Below are positions 59,387 through 64,000 of a stretch of 64,000 nucleotides of DNA, piece by piece; the stretch's first letter is position 1; each line of letters starts with the position of its first letter. The position numbers were made by a program, and so were the translations under genes. A model generated the notes under the pieces. It had not been told where the DNA came from, did not search any database, and saw only the letters and a program-made list of their open reading frames with translations. The DNA comes from Acetobacter malorum. GTDB lineage: Bacteria; Pseudomonadota; Alphaproteobacteria; Acetobacterales; Acetobacteraceae. The stretch covers positions 1 to 64,000 of the forward strand of contig NZ_LHZC01000055.1 of NCBI RefSeq assembly GCF_001580615.1, read 5' to 3'.

Positions 59387-60193
59387 ATGCGGGCAGTACA
59401 GTTTCTTTTTTCCGGCGTGATGGCTGCCTGTTTTCTGCTGTCCGGGTGCGCTCAGCATCCTTCCGCACCGCCTGCGGGTGGTGCGGGGGATCTTGCGCTC
59501 ACAGCACCGCGGCATGGAGATTTTGGGCATTATACGCTTGCCCTCACATGGCAACCGGGCTTTTGCACAGGGCCAGAAGGGAATAGCTGTCAGGCGGATC
59601 AACCCCAGACGCCGCTCATCGGGCTGCATGGGCTTTGGGCGTCCCGTCCGTCTGACCTCATACGAGCGCAGGTGCCCGTTACGACATGGTGGCGCAAAGG
59701 GTGCAGCCTGTATGATGGGGATACGGCGTCTGCATCGCCTTCGCTGTCCGAGGGCTTGTCACATCGTCTGTCAGAGGTGGTGGCTCACACGCACTCCAGT
59801 CTGGTGGCGCATGAATACACCAAGCATGTGCAGTGTTTCGGGATGGAGGGAGAGCAGTTTTTCTCCGTCGCCTCCCGGCTGCGGGATCGGTTTGCGGCAC
59901 TTCCCTCCGCGCAGCATCTGACGACTGAGGCAGGCACGCGCGTTACCAAAGCCGAACTGACCAGCCAGATTGAAGTGGATACCGGCCCTCTGCCGGAGCG
60001 GGGTGTGCAGTTCCAGTGTAACAAGACGCCACAAGGGGAGGCCGTTCTCTCCCAGATCTGGTTCACTCTCAAACCGTCTTCGCTGGACAAATTTCCAAAA
60101 ACGGATGCGTTCCTCAGTAGTCCTCAGATGCAGGATAACTGCCCCGCGCAGTTCCTTGTTCCGCAATGGCCTGCTGCGGGTGTGCGTCTGTAA
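59387..60193 (+). CDS. RNase T2-family ribonuclease, lipoprotein
   Basis: A 268-residue RNase I/T2 enzyme that cuts RNA to nucleotides through 2',3'-cyclic phosphates. The N-terminus is a lipoprotein signal with Cys21 in LLSGC, so it is probably anchored facing the periplasm. The two catalytic segments are IGLHGLW (His81) and VAHEYTKHVQC (His142, Glu143, Lys146, His147). Several Cys suggest disulfides. It lies opposite the deoxyribosyltransferase operon and 89 bases before the nucleoside transporter, consistent with RNA scavenging. Confidence 0.93.
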   Translation: MRAVQFLFSGVMAACFLLSGCAQHPSAPPAGGAGDLALTAPRHGDFGHYTLALTWQPGFCTGPEGNSCQADQPQTPLIGLHGLWASRPSDLIRAQVPVTTWWRKGCSLYDGDTASASPSLSEGLSHRLSEVVAHTHSSLVAHEYTKHVQCFGMEGEQFFSVASRLRDRFAALPSAQHLTTEAGTRVTKAELTSQIEVDTGPLPERGVQFQCNKTPQGEAVLSQIWFTLKPSSLDKFPKTDAFLSSPQMQDNCPAQFLVPQWPAAGVRL

Positions 60194-60282
60194 GAGCCTG
60201 CTGCACGTACGAGCAGGCGCATTTTTTGTCATCATGGGCTCAGGAGATGTGGAAATGCAGACCTTGAGAGAAGGATCATTCA

Positions 60283-61518
60283 GTGCATAGTCGTGGATGT
60301 CTCGGTATTCTCCTGCTTCTGGGTATTGCGGTCTTGTTTTCAAAAGACCGGAAAAATATCAGCCTTCGCACGGTTCTGAGCTGCCTGCTGGCTCAGGTCG
60401 CAATTGGTCTGCTTGTCCTGCGCGTGCCTGTGGGGCAGCAGATTTTGTGGTCTCTGTCCGAAGGTGTGACAAAAATCCTCTCCTGCGGGGATGAGGGGGC
60501 GCGTTTCCTTTTTGGCGCACTGGCCAGTGACAAAATGGCGACCGTCTTCCCGAATGATGGCTTTGTTTTTGCCTTCAGGGTGCTGCCCTCTCTGGTTTAT
60601 GTTAGCGCGCTGATTGCCATCCTGTTTCATGTCGGCGTCATGCAGATTTTTGCCCGCACAACAGGAAAGATCCTGCAGAAGATTCTGGGCACCTCGCCGG
60701 TTGAATCCTTTGGGGCGATCATCACCATTTTTATCGGCCAGAGTGAGCTGCCGGTGGCATTAGGCCCTTACCTGCGGACGATGGCCCCCACGGAACTGTT
60801 CAGCGTGCTGTGCAGTGGTGTGGCTTCCGTTTCCGGCGCAACGCTGGTTGGCTATGTTGGGTTAGGGGTGCCGGCTCATTATCTGGTGGCAGCATCTTTC
60901 ATGGCCATTCCGGGTGGGATGATGTTTGCAAAAATCCTTGCCCCCCGCCCAGCCGGCAGTCCGGTGGATACGCTGGCCGCCGGGCGTTCCTCCTACAATC
61001 AGGCTTTTTTTGAAACTATTACCGAAGGCGCTTTGAAAGGCACCAAAACAGCCGTCGCCGTGGCGGCGACACTGGTGGCTTTTATCGGGCTGATTGCGCT
61101 GATCAACAGTGGGTTTCAGGCGTTAGGGCAGGCCATTCATAAGCCTTTCCTCTCTTTGGAATATCTCTTCGGCCTGCTGTTTTCCCCCATTGCCTGGCTG
61201 TTGGGTGTGCCTGCCGGGGAATGCACGATTGTTGGCTCTGTGCTGGGGCTGAAGCTCGTTATTAACGAATTTGTCGCCTACCTGCATCTTGCCCCGTCTT
61301 TGCAGAATGGAGTGCTTTCTGCACGCAGTGGGGCGATCGCGACGTTTGCACTCTGCGGCTTTGCCAATTTAAGTTCCATTGGCATTCTTGTGGCAGCCTT
61401 TGGGAGCCAGTGCCCCGAGCGCCGTGCAGAACTGGCCCAGATCAGCGCCCGTGCGGTGCTGGCGGGCATGCTCTCCAATTTTATGAGTGCTGCGATTGCG
61501 GGGATTATTCTTGCGTAA
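60283..61518 (+). CDS. CNT-family concentrative nucleoside transporter (NupC-like)
   Basis: A 411-residue inner-membrane symporter. The three family domains are present: an N-terminal Nucleos_tra2 region, a gate domain with ALIAILFHVGVMQIFARTTGKIL, and a C-terminal region with VAAFGSQCPERRAELAQISARAVLAG. IFIGQSELPVAL and GVASVSGATLVGYVGLGVPAHYL are the conserved substrate-binding helices. GTG 60283 is the start, with AAGGA seven bases upstream. Its substrates would be the nucleosides released by RNase T2 and phosphatases. It probably shares a transcript with the RNase gene. Confidence 0.95.
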   Translation: MHSRGCLGILLLLGIAVLFSKDRKNISLRTVLSCLLAQVAIGLLVLRVPVGQQILWSLSEGVTKILSCGDEGARFLFGALASDKMATVFPNDGFVFAFRVLPSLVYVSALIAILFHVGVMQIFARTTGKILQKILGTSPVESFGAIITIFIGQSELPVALGPYLRTMAPTELFSVLCSGVASVSGATLVGYVGLGVPAHYLVAASFMAIPGGMMFAKILAPRPAGSPVDTLAAGRSSYNQAFFETITEGALKGTKTAVAVAATLVAFIGLIALINSGFQALGQAIHKPFLSLEYLFGLLFSPIAWLLGVPAGECTIVGSVLGLKLVINEFVAYLHLAPSLQNGVLSARSGAIATFALCGFANLSSIGILVAAFGSQCPERRAELAQISARAVLAGMLSNFMSAAIAGIILA

Positions 61519-61582
61519 GGCGGCACACGCCGTTTTGTGAAAAAAGCGAAGCGGCAAACGCTGAGAAACCCAGTGCCCTTAA

Positions 61583-61609
61583 GGCCTTTTACGCATCAGG
61601 CGAAAGGCC
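61583..61609 (+). terminator. Hairpin after the nucleoside transporter
   Basis: GGCCTTT (61583-61589) and AAAGGCC (61603-61609) form a 7-bp stem with a 13-base loop 65 bases after the transporter stop. A second dyad, GATCCAT-TTTC-ATGGATC, follows at 61634-61651. Either could end transcription; neither has a good T-run. Confidence 0.4.
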
Positions 61610-61697
61610 GGAGCAAAAAGCGTGCGGCTTTGTGATCCATTTTCATGGATCCAAAATCATCGCTTTAATTCTGGAATTTTTAGTAAACTAGCCAGTG

Positions 61698-61714
61698 TAT
61701 CTTCAGAGAAGATA
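61698..61714 (-). terminator. Small dyad at the tRNA-Glu 3' end
   Basis: TATCTTC and GAAGATA form a 7-bp stem with a 3-base loop directly beyond the encoded CCA. It may aid termination or 3' processing of the tRNA. Confidence 0.35.
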
Positions 61715-61790
61715 TGGCGTCCCGTACGGGATTCGAACCCGTGTTGCCGCCGTGAAAGGGCGGTGTCCTAGGCCTCTAGACGAACGGGAC
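61715..61790 (-). tRNA. tRNA-Glu (anticodon TTC)
   Basis: On the minus strand the acceptor arms GTCCCGT and ACGGGAC pair, with discriminator G and an encoded CCA. The D-arm includes TCGTCTAGAGGCCTAGGA, the anticodon loop is CTTTCAC with TTC, and the T-arm is ACGGGTTCGAATCCCGT. The length is 76 bases including CCA. Confidence 0.97.
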
Positions 61791-61810
61791 AAGAGGCTGC
61801 GTTGGGCCTT

Positions 61811-61839
61811 GATCTAGAGGGGTTTTCGGGGACCGTCAA
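61811..61839 (-). promoter_or_regulatory. Promoter of tRNA-Glu
   Basis: On the minus strand TTGACG (61834-61839) and TAGATC (61811-61816) are spaced 17 bases, ending about 20 bases before the tRNA. The rest of 61840-62096 shows T-rich runs (near 61855-61870) and GC-rich dyads but no gene. Confidence 0.5.
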
Positions 61840-62096
61840 GCAAGATTTTCAGATTTTTTGATTTTTTTTATGAGGCGCGGAAAGACGCCCCGCAAAAGCC
61901 GGGCAAGCAGGGCTTTCCGCTCCCTGCGGGCGGCTTCACCAAGGCATGTCAGACGGTTTGGGCGCGCGCGCAGGCCTGTTCGGCTGGCGCGGTAATGGCA
62001 TCCATGCCGGAGAGGGGGAATAGACCTGCATCGTTATGGTCAGCCCGCACAGGCTACGCTACGGAGGGCAAAGAAACCGGTCGGGAGGGAGACGCC

Positions 62097-62507
62097 ATGC
62101 AGCGCACAGGAAGGGAACGAAAACGCCAGCTCTGTCGGCTTCTGGTGTGCGTAGCGCTGTGTGGGGCCTGTGCCTGGGGGCAGGCCAGTCTGGCGGCCGA
62201 GAGGGAGGATGGGAACGGGGCCATGAAGACCCCCGGAGGCATCGCCCGGTGTGACCTGACAACCGGGCACCCGGCATTTTGTGGTGGGCCTTATAGCGGG
62301 CGGGCCATTCTGCCGCAGGATGGCGCTTATCATTTGTGTGATGTCACGCTCGGCACAGCGCGGTTCTGCTACGGGCTTTATACCGGGCGGGCTGTCGTCC
62401 GGCAGGAGCGTGGAAGCTATGCGCGGTGTGACCTGACGCTGGGCCGGATCACCTTCTGCGAAGGCCCGTACACAGGAACGGCGGTTATTCCGCAGAGTGC
62501 AGAGTAA
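62097..62507 (+). CDS. Small secreted protein with three Cys-pair repeats
   Basis: A 136-residue precursor. The basic N-terminus (MQRTGRERKRQ) and hydrophobic core form a signal peptide ending about SLAAE. The mature part is three tandem units of about 29-30 residues: each starts [RL]CDxTxG, then a second Cys ten residues after the first, then GxYxGxAxxxQ. The Cys positions are 52/62, 81/91 and 111/121. I recognise no family. The pattern suggests three small disulfide-closed or beta-hairpin units. GGGAGGGAG lies ahead of ATG 62097; the frame is open further up without a signal. Confidence 0.7.
   Translation: MQRTGRERKRQLCRLLVCVALCGACAWGQASLAAEREDGNGAMKTPGGIARCDLTTGHPAFCGGPYSGRAILPQDGAYHLCDVTLGTARFCYGLYTGRAVVRQERGSYARCDLTLGRITFCEGPYTGTAVIPQSAE
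62247..62495 (+). repeat. Three tandem protein-coding repeats
   Basis: Coding units of about 87-90 bases each, beginning near 62247, 62334 and 62424. Conserved DNA words include TGTGACCTGAC and GGGC-x-GCGG in each; the copies have diverged at third positions, so the expansion is not recent. Confidence 0.65.
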
Positions 62508-62524
62508 CCGCCGTTTGAAAACTA

Positions 62525-62553
62525 CTCAGGTGGGTGCCCAAAGACACCCTGAG
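62525..62553. terminator. Possible convergent terminator
   Basis: CTCA (62525-62528) with TGAG (62550-62553) and GGGTG (62532-62536) with CACCC (62545-62549) give a bulged 9-bp stem between the convergent repeat protein and M3 peptidase genes. Confidence 0.35.
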
Positions 62554-62562
62554 AGCATAGCC

Positions 62563-64000
62563 TTAGTTTTTGGAACCGTTCAGGCCACGGAACGTCAGCA
62601 TCGGGCCAATATCCGGGTCCTTGCCATAGAAGGCGCGGAACATCGGGCCATAATCCTGCGTATGGCCGCGGGAGAGGATCATGTCACGGAAGCGCTCGCC
62701 ATTCTTGCGGGTCAGGCCACCATTTTTCTCGAACCACGCAAACGTGTCGTCATCCAGCATTTCCGTCCACAGATAGGCGTAATACCCGGCTGAATAGCCA
62801 TTGGACCAGATGTGCAGGAAGTAGCTGGAGCGGTAGCGCGGCGGCACCAGATCTGTTTCCAGCCCCATTTTGCCCAGAGCGGATTTTTCAAACACATCCA
62901 CATCCTGCTTCGGCGCATCGGCACCAAGGCTGTGCCAGTCCATGTCCAGTTCCGCCGCACTGACGACTTCACCCAGACGATAGCCCTGATTAAAGGTTGC
63001 AGCCTTCTTCAGCAGCGCCACCAGATTTTCCGGCATTGCAGCACCGGTTTTGTAATGGCGGGCATAATGGGCCAACACGGTGGCGTTCAGCGCCCAATGC
63101 TCGTTGAACTGGGAGGGGAATTCCACAAAGTCCCGCGCCACGGAGGTGCCGGAGACAATCGGGTAGGTCTGTTTGGCAAACAGGCCGTGCAGCGCATGTC
63201 CGAATTCATGGAACATGGTGGTTACGTCATCAAAGCTGATCAGAGCGGGTTCGCCCTGAGCCGGTTTGGTGAAGTTGGCGACGTTATACACAACCGGCTT
63301 GGTGCCCAGCAGAGCAGACTGCCCCACAAAGTTGGACATCCATGCGCCGCCGTTTTTGTTGTCGCGCTGGAAGTAATCGAAATAGATCAGGCCGAGTTCC
63401 GACCCGTCTTTATCGAACACTTCAAACACCATGACATCCGGGTTATAGGTCGGAATGTCCGTGCGGCGCTTGAAGGTGACGCCATACAGGCTGTTGGCGG
63501 CAAAAAACACGCCATCCTGCAGAACGGTATTCAGCTCAAAGTAGGGTTTGACCTGATTTTCATCAAAGTTGAGGCGCGCTTTGCGAACCTGACCGGCATA
63601 GTAGGGCCAGTCCCACGGCTTGAGGTCGAAAGACGCACCGCTTTTGGTGATGGTGTTCTGAATGTCAGCGGCTTCACGCTTCTGTTCCGCGGCAAGGGCC
63701 GGGACAATCTGCGCAATAAAGCTGTGGACGGCTTCCGGCGTTTTAGCCATCTGGTCCGCCAGCACATAGGCAGCATAGTTCTTGTAGCCAAACAGAGCGG
63801 CTTTCTGGGCACGCAACTGGGCGATGGTGGCAATGGTCTCACGCGTATCGCCGTCACCACCTTTTTCCACGCGGGTCCAGGACTGCTCAAACAGCGCCTG
63901 ACGGGTTTCACGGTCCGTCAGGGTTTCCAGAGCCGGCTGCTGCGTGGTGTTCTGCAGCGGCAGGAGCCATTTGCCCGTCAGCTTGCGCTCGGTGGCGGCC
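62563..64000 (-). CDS. M3-family peptidyl-dipeptidase (Dcp-like), 5' end outside the window
   Basis: At least 478 C-terminal residues of a zinc metallopeptidase of the oligopeptidase A/Dcp family; the frame stays open to the right edge, with LLPLQNTTQQPALETLTDRE as part of the upstream sequence. The zinc motif is HEFGHALHGLF, preceded by FDDVTTMF. Near the C-terminus, RYRSSYFLHIWSNGYSAGYYAYLWTEML is the conserved substrate-binding block. Dcp removes C-terminal dipeptides from oligopeptides. A periplasmic or cytoplasmic site cannot be told without the N-terminus. The protein ends FRGLNGSKN. Confidence 0.93.
   Translation of the reverse strand, partial: AATERKLTGKWLLPLQNTTQQPALETLTDRETRQALFEQSWTRVEKGGDGDTRETIATIAQLRAQKAALFGYKNYAAYVLADQMAKTPEAVHSFIAQIVPALAAEQKREAADIQNTITKSGASFDLKPWDWPYYAGQVRKARLNFDENQVKPYFELNTVLQDGVFFAANSLYGVTFKRRTDIPTYNPDVMVFEVFDKDGSELGLIYFDYFQRDNKNGGAWMSNFVGQSALLGTKPVVYNVANFTKPAQGEPALISFDDVTTMFHEFGHALHGLFAKQTYPIVSGTSVARDFVEFPSQFNEHWALNATVLAHYARHYKTGAAMPENLVALLKKAATFNQGYRLGEVVSAAELDMDWHSLGADAPKQDVDVFEKSALGKMGLETDLVPPRYRSSYFLHIWSNGYSAGYYAYLWTEMLDDDTFAWFEKNGGLTRKNGERFRDMILSRGHTQDYGPMFRAFYGKDPDIGPMLTFRGLNGSKN

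Overview
The window looks like chromosomal DNA of an acetic acid bacterium (Acetobacteraceae, Acetobacter-like; Alphaproteobacteria). This rests on moderately high GC, four TonB-dependent receptors (TBDRs), Tat-exported hydrolases, a nitrate reductase fused to a flavoprotein reductase, and an encapsulin/DyP pair. The taxonomic call is an inference from gene content. No phage, CRISPR array or intact insertion sequence is visible.

Layout. (1) 376-23638: a LysR regulator sits between two paralogous TBDRs. Next come a remnant of a NagX-like membrane protein, four SxxK serine hydrolases, a DadA-like D-amino-acid dehydrogenase, a penicillin-acylase-family Ntn hydrolase and an S9 peptidase, then a third TBDR paired with a Tat-exported phospholipase C. 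Nearly every soluble hydrolase has an export signal, and several genes overlap by 1-4 bases. I read this as an island for scavenging D-amino-acid-containing peptides or muropeptides. Matching LysR-type boxes (TAAC-N5-GTTA) lie 128 bases ahead of both the first receptor and the DadA gene. (2) 23715-25546: a DyP peroxidase and its encapsulin shell, with a visible C-terminal cargo-loading peptide. (3) 25729-32000: iron uptake. A Fur-boxed siderophore receptor, a Sel1-repeat protein and a PiuC-type hydroxylase diverge from a Fur-boxed exbB-exbD-tonB operon. (4) 32131-37815: a TetR regulator and a creatinase-like M24 protein sharing a likely operator, an NADP-dependent oxidoreductase, a secreted lipase, a small lipoprotein and a broken siderophore-interacting-protein gene. 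(5) 37841-41525: an OmpR/EnvZ-type two-component system, a His/Asn/Gly-rich secreted protein and a lone sulfotransferase in AT-rich flanks.

(6) 41735-53191: a nitrate assimilation operon on the minus strand: MFS nitrate transporter, outer-membrane channel, NirB-NirD fusion, nitrate reductase-flavoprotein fusion, and the sensor pair NasT/NasS. A clear sigma-70-type promoter and a roughly 150-base leader precede it; the leader is where NasT antitermination would be expected. (7) 53235-55868: an exported M1 aminopeptidase. (8) 55992-61518: a nucleic-acid scavenging locus: purine nucleoside permease-family protein, nucleoside hydrolase, cytidine deaminase, nucleoside deoxyribosyltransferase, RNase T2 lipoprotein and CNT nucleoside transporter. 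(9) 61715-64000: tRNA-Glu(TTC), a small secreted protein with three Cys-pair repeats, and the 3' part of an M3 peptidyl-dipeptidase running off the right edge.

Overall the window is dominated by scavenging: exported hydrolases for peptides, lipids and RNA, TonB-driven uptake, and inorganic nitrogen assimilation.
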